Assembly: GCA_010015745.1 (NCBI GenBank)
Contig: ML978154.1
Coordinates: forward strand, 124,001-188,000
DNA length: 64,000 nt
Direction of reading: 5' to 3'
From: Setomelanomma holmii
Lineage: Eukaryota; Ascomycota; Dothideomycetes; Pleosporales; Phaeosphaeriaceae
Every line of letters starts with the position of its first letter. Positions within the stretch are counted from its first letter, which is position 1. Below are positions 45,625 to 57,441 of the stretch, piece by piece. The notes under the pieces are model-generated. The model saw only the letters and a program-made list of their open reading frames with translations, was not told the DNA's origin and ran no database searches. Position numbers and translations under genes: made by a program.

Positions 45625-47912
45625 ATGGCCGTCACATTACGAGACAAGCAAATAGGTAGCTGTCTCACATTCTTGGTGCACATATAGCTAATTCAATACA
45701 CTCAGCCAGCATAAAGCGCATACTGAACCTGAATGCGCCCATCACAGACGTCGACGCGCAAGACGAGCCAAACCATGCGCCCACGAACCCCGCCGCAGAC
45801 AGCGCAGTATGGAAAGTGCTGGTGTTCGACGAGATGGGGAGGGATGTCATAAGCTCGGTCCTCAGGGTGAATGATCTGAGAGGCTCAGGAGTACGGAAAG
45901 CGTCTCAGTGGTCTCAGTGGCATACTGAACGGTGACTAGGTTACTATACATCTAAACATAGGCACCACACGACACATGATACCCGATGTATGTGCAGAGG
46001 ATATGCTGTGGTAGGACTATATCTAACGGGCTACAGGTGCCCGTCATATACCTCGTCGAGCCGACCACGCAGAACCTCCAAATTATCACCTCCGACCTCT
46101 CGCGCGGTCTCTACAGCCCCGCCTACGTAAACTTCCTCTCCAGCATTTCCCGACCCCTCCTCGAAGACTTTGGCGCGCAAACGGTAGCATCAGGAACGGC
46201 CGAGCATCTCGCACAGGTATACGACCAGTACCTAAACTTCGTCGTATCGGAACCAGACTTGTTCCACTTGAATATGAAGGGCGCGTACCACACCCTGAAC
46301 AGCGGGCAGACACCGGATCAAGAGCTGGATAATGTTGTGGATCGTATAGTCTCTGGCCTGTTCTCTGTGGTGGTCACAATGGGTGTGGTTCCCATCATTC
46401 GATGTCCGAAGGGTGGGGCAGCAGAGGACATCAGCGCGAAACTGGACCGAAAACTGCGCGACCACATCCTGAACTCGAAGACCAACCTCTTCTCAGATAA
46501 CAAGTCATCCGCGGTCTCGTCGCGGCCAGTACTAGTCATCGTGGATCGTAATGTCGACCTAGTACCCATGTTCAGCCATTCCTGGATTTACCAGAGTCTC
46601 GTCTACGATGTGCTAGATTTTCACCTGAACAAAATCAGCATGTCCGTGCCTGTAGACAAGGACCATCCCGAGAAGGGAGTCAAAAAGCAGTCCTATGATC
46701 TCACAGCTTCCGACTACTTCTGGGCAAGAAATGCGTCTTTGCCTTTCCCGAACGTCGCTGATGACGTGACAACCGAGTGGAACAAGTACCAAGAGGACGC
46801 AGATAGCGTCACAAAGAAGACCGGCACCTCGTCAATAGATGATTTGTCGGGCGAGAGCAACCAGTTTGCAGCTCATTTGAAGGGTGCAATGGCATTGCTA
46901 CCGGAGCTGCGAGAGAGAAAGGCTACAATAGAGGCATGACTTGAGGCTCCGGAAATGCGAATACTGCTAATACTATCAAAGATGCACATGAATATCCTGG
47001 AGGCTGTCATGGAAGGCATCAAGAGTAAGGATGATCAATCTGATTATTTGTGCAAGACTGACCCTGCCAGATCGAAAGATTGACTTCTACTTCCAATTGG
47101 AAGAAGAGCTTACGAAACAGACCAAGACGCATATACTAGATCTGATAAAAGATTCAGACAAGGGCAGCGAGCCTCTCGACAAGCTCAGACTTTTCCTACA
47201 ATGGTACCTCACCACCGAACAAGAACTCTCGCGCGGCGATCTCGACAGCTTCATACAGGCCCTCGATGCCGCAGGAGCAGACACAACCGCCGTCAAGTAC
47301 GTCAAGACTGTCCGCCAACTCACACGCATGACGATGATTTCTTCCGCACCCACACAGCCTGCGCAAAGCACATCACAACTATTCGGCGGTTTCTCGAGTC
47401 TTTCGTCGCGTGTGACGGACCGCTTCAAAGAAGCAGGTCTAGGCGCAAACTTCGAGGGCGTGCTTTCTGGCATCAAGAACTTCCTACCCACTAATACCGA
47501 TCTCACCCTCACTAAAATCACCGAGTCGCTCATGGATCCGCAAAACGCGTCATCAAGCGCAATCAGCAAAACAGAAAGCTACCTCTACTTCGACCCTCGG
47601 TCAGCCAATGCGCGAGGCACTCTTCCTCCAGCCAGTCAATCACGCAACCAGCAAAGCACCGTCGGACGAGGGATCGATGCAACTTTTGGCCAGAGGCGGC
47701 AGGGCTTTAGCGAAGCTATCGTCTTCACCGTTGGCGGGGGCTCGATGGACGAGTATGGTAACTTACAAGAGTGGGCGAAGCGGACAAGCGTAAGTCATGG
47801 AGCGGCAGGGACAGGTCAAAAGAGACGCATCGTGTATGGCAGTACGGCACTGTACTCTGCGACTGAGTTTGTGACCAAGGATCTGGCTCAGCTGGGTAAA
47901 GAGAGCACTTAA
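45625..47912 (+). CDS. SLY1: Sec1/Munc18 family protein Sly1
   Basis: Six exons (45625..45655, 45706..45890, 45940..45987, 46037..46933, 46982..47024, 47071..47912) give 681 residues. Key stretches are MAVTLRDKQIASIKRILNLN, VWKVLVFDEMGRDVISSVL, RHMIPDVPVIYLVEPT (formed by splicing), PVLVIVDRNVDLVPMFSHSW with YQSLVYDVLDFHLNKI, RKIDFYFQLEEELTKQ and near the end GFSEAIVFTVGGGSMDEYGN, the Sec1-family end motif. Sly1 binds Sed5-type syntaxins and drives ER-Golgi fusion. Start MAVTLRDKQ is a good match to fungal Sly1. The intron at 46934..46981 has a GC donor (GCATGA) and AG acceptor; reading through would stop at once. The total is exactly 682 codons including the stop. Confidence 0.95.
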
Positions 47913-48717
47913 GGGAAATTTTTTAGATGGTATGACACGAAGTACGAGAAATGATCGGGCATGAAAGCTCAAAAGAAACACTGTTATGTGATGTCTCTCG
48001 TCCATGATTTGGCCGAGTGCACCGCCCTTACACGTGCTACTCAAGCAGATCTCACAACCGAGTGTCGTAATGCCTCGTGCACCACACTCTACTCAAAAAG
48101 AAAGCATGACAGCAGATATCCATGAAGATTTTTCTGATCCTGTCGGCGAGCCTAAACATAGAAACATAACAGAAGCGCAAAAGCAAAACGACCAAATGAC
48201 GTGAAACACAACCCAGATCTTGCCAGGATATGAGGTGAGCATGGAGTCGAAGCCGAGTTGGATGGTGAGGGTCAAAAGCAAATTTGAAAAGGCAGGACGA
48301 TCGAACATGGAATGATGTGAAACGCACATTCTCGTGTGGAAGAGCTGAATCGGAAAAGCAATGAACATCTTGACAAGAGGCACTTCTACTCCACCGCGGT
48401 TATATGCGAGTTTTGGAGGGTTTGTTAGCAAGTACATGGCTCCCACCATCAAAAGTCCTTGGTTAGAGCTAGTAGCTAATCAGGTGGCTGTATATCGTAG
48501 AAAACTTGATTGATTGACATGATTGCAAGTAACCAGTACTTTTGCATCGCTCGCTCATCGTAAACAACAAAACGGAACTACCTATATACATTTTGCCCGT
48601 GTCCCGAATACGCCCATATCGTCCCCTTGAACCCTCGAAATTGCATGTACACCCAACGCCGTGATGATGCCCAGGAAAACAGGCCTCCAACCAATTTCTT
48701 CACCTCCAGCGCAGACT
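47913..48717. other. Convergent intergenic region, no gene seen
   Basis: About 800 nt between the ends of SLY1 and the HET gene. Open frames (48052..48452, minus) lack protein character. Likely 3' UTRs. Confidence 0.35.
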
Positions 48718-51045
48718 TCAGCGCACAACACTCGGTCCATAAACCCGATGATTCCTCACCTCCCCTTCCACCGTACCCTCCAGTCCCACATTAAACCCCC
48801 TATCCCCAAACACAACCCCCTTACTCTGTAGCGTCCAGCTCACACTCTGCTTCGGACTGCCCGTAAATGGATGCATGCTCGTTAATATCCACCCGCGCGC
48901 AAGAGCGTTGTAGGCCGTGTTTTTGATCGCGGCTGGGACCGCGACGAGGAAGGTTTTGGAGTGCTCAAACGGCGCGAAGATGATTGCTTTGCCGGTGTAT
49001 GCATGTGTTTGAGTGTTGGTGTGCGGGTCGTAGTCTACGGATGCAGTCGAGGCGGTTACGATGAGTGGGCCGTAGTTGCGTTCCGATGCGCCTGAGGCCC
49101 AGGGTATACCCGTAGTGATGATTGTGGAAAGAAGTGTTAAGAGAAGGGTAAGCGCGGTTTGACCCTCGGGGAGGAGGATGTAGTTCTGGATGATGAGGTG
49201 CGGGCTTGATAACATCTCAATGGTGTGAGGGTCTAACGTCGAAGTATTTGGTTGCTGGAGACTTGTTGACAGGTCGAGTAGCCATTGGGGCCCACAATCG
49301 AAAATACAGGCTAGAGTTTGGATGAAAATGTTTCGCATCGTCAGCGCGCGGGCGTGGCCTGGTGCGTGCCATAGATTCCACAGTGAGGACCCATCGAGTT
49401 GGTACTGTATACAGAGGTCTATTACTGTCCTAGCACGCGCAACTTGTGCTGGGAACTGTGGATTCGCTTGTGTACGGTGCGGCAGATCCAGAAAGATGAG
49501 ATCGAGTTGTGCGTATTCGGCTCTGCCGTCCGAACTCTGTGTGATCGGCGTCGTGCTTTTGAGGAACCGTGGAGGAGGCGATCGATTTGTGCCAACATCC
49601 AACATTGTCGGGCGACATAGCCATGATATTGAGCCGTCATGAAGCCGTAACGGTGTACCTGTTGTGCTGCAAAGCGGAAGAGACGATGTTAGCGCTTGTG
49701 TCTTATCCATTCGGGCTAATAAAACTTACCACAATGAGACAGGATCTCTGGAAGCCAAGCCAACAAGAAGAAGTGACCGAAGGCATTCGTCTTCTATATT
49801 TGGCCGTGAAAATGCATTGGATGATGTGATTGCCAAAGGTAAACCCGAAGTACTCAGAGCTATACCCATCTTGTCGCGGTTGGCATCGAGTCGACGCAAA
49901 TATTCCGGGAGTCGCGGGTTCCCACCGGCCTCCATCTGGAAGATCTCTGCGACAGTGGGAACAAAAGGCTTCCGCTCGAGTAAATGTGCCTGTGGGGTAT
50001 CCGATCTCTGTGTAGTCAGGTCTTTGCTGGCGACGGCGGGTGACATTTGCTGGAAAGTATCGTGTAGTGAGCGTATCCTGGAAGCATGTGTAGCCAATAT
50101 CGGCAGGACTTCCATGGCGAGAACCAATAGATGAAGAAAGAATGCGCTAGTGAAACGTATGATGGTCTGTACCTCGTCTTCGTATTCTGACTGGCACCGT
50201 AACAGGAAGACATGATGTCGGCCTAGTTTCATCTCATGTGCACACCAAGCACGCTGAAACCATGCCGAGGTCATAATGCGCTCGACGAACGATAGTAAGA
50301 CTGGTTGCTGACGCAGTAGCGGTGGAGACAGACCAACGTTCGGATGTTGGTCGGGATGTAGCTCGGAGTAGCTGTACTGCTCGACATAATATCTCAGGAA
50401 CTGTTCCTCTTCAGGTACCACGACGATGTCATCCAAAGCTACCACGACCGTCCTCGCATTCTTGTAGATTGTATCTATAGCCCCGAGCGACGCAACTCTT
50501 TCCACCTCGTCTTCTTGATTGGTACACACTTGATCAAACCATAGCCCCTCTCCTATCCTTCTCTCACGTAGAACAGCTTGGAAGACAGCAGCACTTGTCG
50601 GCAAGGGAAATTGCTCAACCTCTTTTGTCCAACCGAATGGCAAGGCCCCCAGTGGAGTTATGACTCTCCTTGGCGTATTCGGAGTCGAGTTCTTCCAGCA
50701 ATAGCTTAGAGCAATGTATCCATCTTCTTCGCCTTCAAAGTCGAGATCGTTTAGCAGCCGTAAAGGAAGCGAGTTCTCGGCATGATCTTTCGGCACGAAG
50801 TCCTTTGCTACCGACGGCGCCAGTCGACCGAGGTCCAACAGCAATGTGGTCGGATCGATGCTCGCTTCTGGCAGAGACGGGTGGTAACGACGATGATTGG
50901 AGAGCAAGACGTCTCTTGTCGGCGATTGGACAACACGTGCGTGAAGATTCGACGTGTCCAGCTCATCCTCATCAATGTCCAGAAACTCGCATTGCCCGAA
51001 ACGAGAAAAGTACTGAGTATTTGGCAAAGACATGGGAAACAACAT
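48718..51045 (-). CDS. Heterokaryon incompatibility (HET) domain protein
   Basis: Two exons (49730..51045 and 48718..49666) with a 63-nt intron give 754 residues. The HET domain (PF06985) has its usual blocks: GYIALSYCWKNSTP, then about 60 residues on GEGLWFDQVCTNQEDEVER (the IW.D..CI.Q type signature, here with LWFDQVCTNQ), AIDTIYKNARTVVVALDD and IMTSAWFQRAWCAHEMKLG (the W..R.W..QE equivalent). The C-terminal half has no recognised domain but contains conserved-looking ASRDPVSLC and FLDLPHRTQANPQ. HET proteins trigger cell death after fusion of unlike hyphae; many family members have other or unknown roles. The C-terminus, where partner specificity often lies, carries no WD or ankyrin repeats. 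A second in-frame ATG (MSLPNTQYF) is four codons into the protein. Confidence 0.88.
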
Positions 51046-51982
51046 GATCCAACGCAGACAGTTTTGACAGGAAGACAGAAGAGAGACGAACGCTGAACTT
51101 ACCTCCTCGGCAAGTCTCCCACACCCTTAGATGTTATAGAAACCCCTCCCGAGATGATCCTAGCCCGTTGCCCAGCATGGCGCCGTTTGCACCCGCCAAT
51201 AAGTCGGACAGAGTTTCTAGGCTGAGTGGTAGCCTGAGATGCATGAGCGTTTCCGCTAGGTTCGGGGCGCCACAGAGCGTCCTCACGCACCATCCGTGCG
51301 GGGATGGAACATCGAGCCGTGTGGATGAGCGTTAAGTTGGAAAAGGCGTAATGGGTCGGGAATCGCGCACGGGCCGCATCTGCGGCTCGAACGGGGAATG
51401 ACGTTTGGATCTCATCGGAACTTGCAACAGCCAGGCACTCTGAAAAGGAATATTCAGGATGAAACGTGGTTCCTATCCATGTTATTCTCTTTACATGGCT
51501 AATCCTGAGGCGCGCTAGAATCTACTCGAAGGAAGAAGTAAATCTGTCTGCAGCACTCCTTTGATTTCTTTTGGAAACCACCGGTCGCGATGGTTAGTGA
51601 CGTGACCCTAGGTGGTGCAGTAGTCGTGCTCTAAATCAGAGTGTCGGTATATCTGCGGAAGAAGGTATATCATTTCGCACAGAGTATGGAGCGTTGTTCC
51701 CGACTATCCGCATCACGGTATGTTCTGAAGCATTTCTTGCATGAGAGTAACCCAAGGTAAAAATAGACCACCGACAACAGGTGGGATCCTGGTAGAGAGC
51801 AGAGATGCAACTGTTCGAGGAAACATACCCAAACTCCCAGCTAAACGAAGTCAAGCATGATTTTCCACAGCTGCCAAACTGTATGTGTTTCGTAAACCTT
51901 CAAATTCACCCATTGGGGAAGCTCGATCAGCTTCCGGTCGCAAATATACCGAAACACATTGACAAATCTCCATACGAACATC
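51046..51982. other. Intergenic, no gene seen
   Basis: About 940 nt between the HET gene start and the USP gene stop. No credible frame. It holds the HET promoter and the USP 3' UTR. Confidence 0.35.
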
Positions 51983-53987
51983 TCAATCGATCTTAGCATT
52001 CGCGAGCCTGTCGTTCGGGTTGGCGAGAACGTTGGACATCCGGACGTTTTGCCGCTTGTACTTGCTATGTTTTCGAAGTCGCTTTCTTGCAACCATAACT
52101 GGGACCGATGATTTGGTAACCAGGTAGTTACTGAAGGAGCCAAGCAGTACACTGCCACAATCAACATTATGCAACTTCGGTTTCGACGGATGAGCTTACC
52201 CTTTCAGAGCGTTACGGCCTCGAGACCCAAGAATGACAAGCGTCGGCTCGAGGAAGTCGATCTAAAGATTTGTCAGATGGACAGTCGAGTCCAGGCGAGG
52301 TTCTACCAACTCACCACTTCAGTAATCATGTGCTTCGGGCTCTTGCAATGAAACACCTCCACCACGGCACGAACTTGCAGTCGAGTCTTCCTGAGCAGCT
52401 TGACGCATCGATCAGAGACCTCCACACAAGCCTGATACCTTTCCTTCTCCGCTTTGCCCATGGCCTTAACATCTGCTTCGGTGTTCATAATCGAATTCGC
52501 CAATGGAGATGGCGAGACACCCGAGCGCGTAGAAGGCAGACCATCGTGGTTGGACAGAGTCCGCTTCAGATGGTCCGACTCCTGCCGTCCAGTGATGGCT
52601 TGGGCGGTTGGCGCTCCTGATGCATCAGCAGTTGCAACGCCTGTCTCCTCGTCGACCGCATACACGGCCAAAAGAGTGTCTCCATCACGCAAGACGGTAC
52701 CGATTGTCCACTCGAGGGCGTACGCAGCTTCGTCACTAAGGTCCGTCGATACCAGATACACACGCTGTCGCCGTAGACCCTTCTGAGCGTCTTCTGCGAA
52801 CTGACTGTAGTCGCCTCTAACGATCTGTCGCACGCATCGATGAGCCTCGGGGCTTGACTGGATGGGACTAATGTTCAGCGAGAGTTGTTGGGCCGTTCTG
52901 ATCTCGGCCATGCTGTCTTCATGGTCAGAATGAACAGGTGTTGAAAACCCTGAACCGCCCTGGTCGAAGCTCGTATGCGGATGCACGATTCCAGATGAGT
53001 TCCTCCTTGACATCCTTTCTCCGTCGGGGCCCATTATGTTCACATTCGGGTTTAGTAACGACCGGACTTTGTAGGATGCAGATAGATCTCTTCCTGCTAG
53101 GATATTAGCATTGTGCCATTGCGGCGCTCAAGAGTCATTGACTTGCCTTCCTTCTCAGCATCGGCAAACAAGCTCTTAGCTGTGATGATCTCTCGACCCA
53201 TGGCGTCGGTTCCACCTGACTCTTTCCTAGTCCGCCGTCGACCTCGCTCCTTCTTCTTCGCAGCCCACGGACTTCCGTCATCCCAGTCTGAGCTTTCGGA
53301 CCCATTGTCACTGCTCTCTACTGCCGCGCTGTCTTCGCCATCGTCGTCAGTGGTCAGACGTACACCTCCGCCAGGAGCGCTAGTTGTCCCCACAGAAGGG
53401 TCTGAGGCTTTGCGAGATGAGTTCTCTCCGTCAACGCGTTTTGATTCCGCTGCTAACGGACTTTCCGGCATGAGTCTGGGCGATGTCATCGGACTGATAC
53501 CGCGTGTTCTTGGCGAAGCGGATCTATGAGGTGCAGGCGAGCCAGACTTTGACCTTCCAAGCGGGCCGCTGGTCGAGTTGTTCCGATCTCTGCCCGTGCC
53601 TCCACCAAGAAAACCAGACGAGGTCCCATACACAGAGGACATTGCTCGAGGTTTTGGGTCCTTATAGCCCTGCGACACTCGTTTGGGCAAGGCTTGTGCA
53701 TCTATCGAGGGCAGCATGTCGAACTTGTATGCTAATTCGGGATTGACTCTGCGTGGAGACGAGGGCATGGCGAACGGAATGCCAGTGCTTCCACGGCTGG
53801 AGCTTCGTCGTTGGCTGTTGTCGACATCGAGCATGCTTCGAATGGGCGACGGCGCAGAGCCAGGACTTTGCGCACGCTGCGAAACAGAGGGACTGTCAGC
53901 GCGCCGACTTGAGCCTGTCGGCTTGCCTGCTAGGAGGGCTTGAACTTCCTTCATCTCCTCGTCCAGAGCAGCTTCGAGGGACGCCAT
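51983..53987 (-). CDS. Universal stress protein domain, long disordered N-terminus
   Basis: Four exons (53147..53987, 52315..53093, 52200..52261, 51983..52151) give 616 residues. The first 300 are disordered and Ser/Arg/Pro-rich, starting MASLEAALDEEMKEVQALLA, with many SP sites (RSASPRTRGISPMTSPR) and an acidic patch. The Usp domain starts at RQRVYLVSTDLSDEAAYALE, has GTVLRDGDTLLAVYAVDEE, is broken by an insertion of about 60 residues (around LKRTLSNHDGLPSTRSGVSP), and resumes with RYQACVEVSDRCVKLLRKTR and FLEPTLVILGSRGRNALKGV, then LLGSFSNYLVTKSSVPVMVA. The GSRGRNALKGVLLGSFSNYL string is the nucleotide-binding loop type (G2xG9xG(S/T)). Intron 53094..53146 has a GC donor (GCAAGT). It is likely a cytosolic stress or kinase-regulated protein; substrates are unknown. 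Confidence 0.88.
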
Positions 53988-54967
53988 GGTGAGGTTGCGC
54001 GCGGGCAGGAATTGAGAGACGGACGGAGGTCAGTGCGTCGCGAGCTCGGGTACTTCGTGAGGCGATCGGGTGGTATCTAAGCTTCTGGAAAGTGAAGTGG
54101 TCGTCGCGGGGTAGCTGGTTGTTTGGTGTTTAAGAAGGCTTCAGATTAATTCTCTATGTCAACATAGGTCTAGCTGGCAGGCGACAGGGTGCTGGGGCGT
54201 CCAGGCTCTGCGTTGACTCGTCACTGGTGTTGTGCAGCTCGATCACACGAGAATTGCTGGGGCGCGTGATGCAAAGTGAGTAGCGGACGTGAACTGTGGG
54301 GTAAGGTAGCAATTGGAAAGACTGTAGCTGAAAGCAATAGCGAGCCGAACCGTAGCTCTAACCACTGTCAAAGTACGTGGTCCCGGGTAGGTTGGTGGCA
54401 GTGGACGACATGTGGAAGAGGAACGAAGAGCGGAAAACGCAGGAAACAGTTCAGGAACGGTAAGCGCGACACGTTACGTTCGTGGAGATGCTAGTCCAGG
54501 CGGTAGGAGTGGGTGATGGAGGTGGAGCCCCTCAATGTTCTTGGCTGCTTCTTGGCGAAGTTGATCGCCGTCGTCCGGCCGCAACCACGCGCTGCACACG
54601 TTCGCTCATTGAGGTCTGATTGGGCCACTGTGGAAGGAGCCATCGAGATCATAGTGACAGCAGTGTGCGAGGATGCAATCAACTGGTCTTGACATCTCCA
54701 CGTCAAGTGGCATGCTCTTTGCGCGATATTGCGCTCTTACATGATAGTGGCATGCTCCGGCGGCTGGTGGGGAGTGTGGCTGTGCCGGTTTCGCGCTGGA
54801 GGGTAATAATATTCCAGCCAACGAAATGGAGGACGGTGACGTCTCAGCATCAAGTCAGCGGCACTGTCAGCAACGTGGAAGATGTAGTGATACACTAGCC
54901 ATTATTTCACAAGGATGGTTCTTGATCCTACTAAGTTACATCTGCAGTAACTGCCCATATTAACGCT
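53988..54967. other. Intergenic, no gene seen
   Basis: About 980 nt between the USP gene start and the uS7m stop, both minus. No credible frame. It holds the USP promoter and the uS7m 3' UTR. Confidence 0.35.
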
Positions 54968-56091
54968 TTACCTCTTTCTTGGAAGAACAATGTTAGCACG
55001 CGCAGCGACACCCAATTTGTGGATGGCATTGCGCCGGTCCCACGTTGAACTCCGTCCCTCGACTACAGCAATCAGCTCCTGGGCGATCCGCTGAGCAAAG
55101 CTACCTCTGCCACTTCCTACATTCCTCCTTTTAGACGCATTAGCCATGATCCATTGTATAGCGGCTCGCCGTCTTTGTCGTTGACCAAGCGGTACTGGGA
55201 TCTGCAGCGCGACACCTCCACCAGCAGCACCTCTTTGACTACGAATGCGCATGAGGGGAGCAACCGAGTCAATAGCGAGCGTGAGGTAGAGTATAGGGTT
55301 AAGTGGAAGGTGCGAAGGTGGCGGTGCTCCAGGCAGGAGAGGCTTCGCCGGGTTGATGGTGGGGATTGGTGATGTTCGCAGATGCTGGAGAATCAGCGCC
55401 ATGTTCTGATATACGTCAGCCTCTCTTTTCCTGGCCTAGTGATGTCGTACCCACCGACTGAGCTACGCTCTTCTTACCGTGTCGCATAAGCAGATTGGTG
55501 ACCTGCTCTACTACCGGATCATACCGGTGCTTAACGTGTCCGTCCTTTGGGAGGGGCAGCGAAGGCACTTCGAACTTGAGACCGGGTGTTGTTGGAGCAT
55601 TTGAGGCAGAAGAGATATCGACAAGACCCATGTCAAGCTCGTTGTTTGCACCAGTTTGTGTGGTCATAGTAGAATATGACCGTGAGCCTTTTGGCGCAGC
55701 ATTGCCCGAGGCCTTGAGCTTATCCTTCATGACCTTTGGGAGCTTTTCCTGCGCTGCCTTGTCGCCTTTGACGATCTACCCAGATATTAGCACTAGTCGT
55801 GCCTGACGCAATTACCTCATGTACCTCTTCCACAGGCGTGCCGCGGCTCATATCCGGCCCTTCTTCGCCCATGGCTTCTGCCACCTTCGATTTCTCTTCA
55901 GAAACATGATCTGCGGGTTGCGCGTCGAGCCTTCCAGAGCGATCATTGGTTCCAGTTGCCTTCGAATCGGAGTAGAGGCGACACTGCGCAGGTGAAAATC
56001 GGGTAGCTGACCGGGCCGGCCATTGCACCGACGGCTTCGGTCTGTAAGGAATCGATCGCGCGAGGCTCGTTATGCTTATCCGTGGCGGCAT
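54968..56091 (-). CDS. RSM7: Mitochondrial small-subunit ribosomal protein uS7m
   Basis: Three exons (55816..56091, 55455..55775, 54968..55405) give 344 residues. Introns are 40 nt (55776..55815), among the shortest here, and 49 nt. The N-terminus MPPRISITSLARSIPYRPKP is a mitochondrial presequence. A long charged, low-complexity part follows. The S7 domain occupies the last 180 residues: HRYDPVVEQVTNLLMRHGKK, SVAQSNMALILQHLRT, NPILYLTLAIDSVAPLMRIR with GGGVALQIPVPLGQRQRRR and AIQWIMANASKRRN, then SFAQRIAQELIAVVEGRSST and the closing DRRNAIHKLGVAARANI. It binds the 3' major domain of the mitochondrial 15S rRNA. Fungal members have the extended N-terminus seen here. The gene is divergent from the Argonaute gene. 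Confidence 0.93.
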
Positions 56092-57441
56092 TGTGGTGTG
56101 TGCTGTGTTGTGATTGCGTCAGTTCGTTCAGCAACATGTCGAAGCGACGAAAGTCTGAATTCTATGCACACTAGATAGCTGTCACGTGCTCCGCTCCGCT
56201 GTCGGATCCTCGACTTCAGCCAGAGCAACAACAAGACGTCATCGTGTCGCTACATCTCTGTCCACGTTGAAATCTAAATTTTGGACTACTAGACTGCCTA
56301 TGTTAAGGTTGGTCACTGTCGCCGACCTCGCAATCGTGAAAGACAAATGGCGGCTGCCGATTTGCCATCCATCCGTGACGGGCTGATATCAACTTCACGG
56401 TCGCGCGCAGCTATCTGGCGACACACGGACATTGCTATGGATCTGCTGTTATTTGCTCCATCTGCAACTTGAAGGACCATCGACGCCAGTCCATTGGCCG
56501 TCACGAAAGCGCCGATCGGCAAGGTGGCAACGCTGTGGACGCGGGCACATCGTTCTTGTCCAATTCGCGTGCGGACGTGGTTACACATTACGCAAACTTC
56601 CGGTCAGTAGAAAGGCAACAATCACGGCGACAAGTCGGAGTACTGCAGATTCGTTGTTGCTTGCGGCGGTCCCATATGTGACGCCAGAACCTGCGAATGA
56701 ACAAATATCGACGAGGAGTTTGTATGTCTCCGTAGGAGAAGAACTGACAAAGTGTATATACATAATCTGATATGACTGATCTATACACCTCAGCTTTGCT
56801 TTTATCTCTCTCGCAGACGTAGACAGCGAACAATTGCTCTCACTTCCCCGCCTACAAGCACGCACCCTTGCCGACCGCGTAACATCCGTCACCCACGCGT
56901 TAGCTAGCGCGCCTTAGCCTTGGAGCTCCAGCAGACGCTTGCAACGTCCTTTCAACGTTCTTTCTCCCTTCCTCCGTCTCCTTTCTTTTGGACACATATC
57001 TCTACTATACCAATCAGCTGTGCGTCACACGCTCGGAGAAGTGGTGTTTACTGCCTGGCTGCCAGTCGACCCGAAGTTGCTGCTTTGGATTTTGGTAAGT
57101 GGTCTTACTTATTTTGGGTCAATGTCGGTGTTTGAAAACACGCGCCATAGGCAGCTCACAGCTGACCTGCAATGTTCACCTTCTCATCTTATGTTTGTTC
57201 TCAATTTATGTCTCTCATGACGCTGGATCATGTGAGAGACTCCTTCTTTCTGTGGAAATTGACGGCCATATAAAACGAATACATATCTCACCGCAATATT
57301 CCGGTTCACCATCAACATCAGATCCATTCTCAGGCTTTTTCGCTCTCCTATCTCACGAACCGATTCCAAAAGGCTAATCAATCTCTAAGGCCACAAGCCT
57401 ACGAACCATCTACATTGGGACGCTGAGGCTTTGCTACAATT
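56092..57441. promoter_or_regulatory. Divergent region, uS7m and Argonaute
   Basis: About 1.35 kb between the two starts. No gene was recognised. The stretch from 56880 to 57440 is pyrimidine-rich and probably the Argonaute promoter and leader. Confidence 0.4.
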
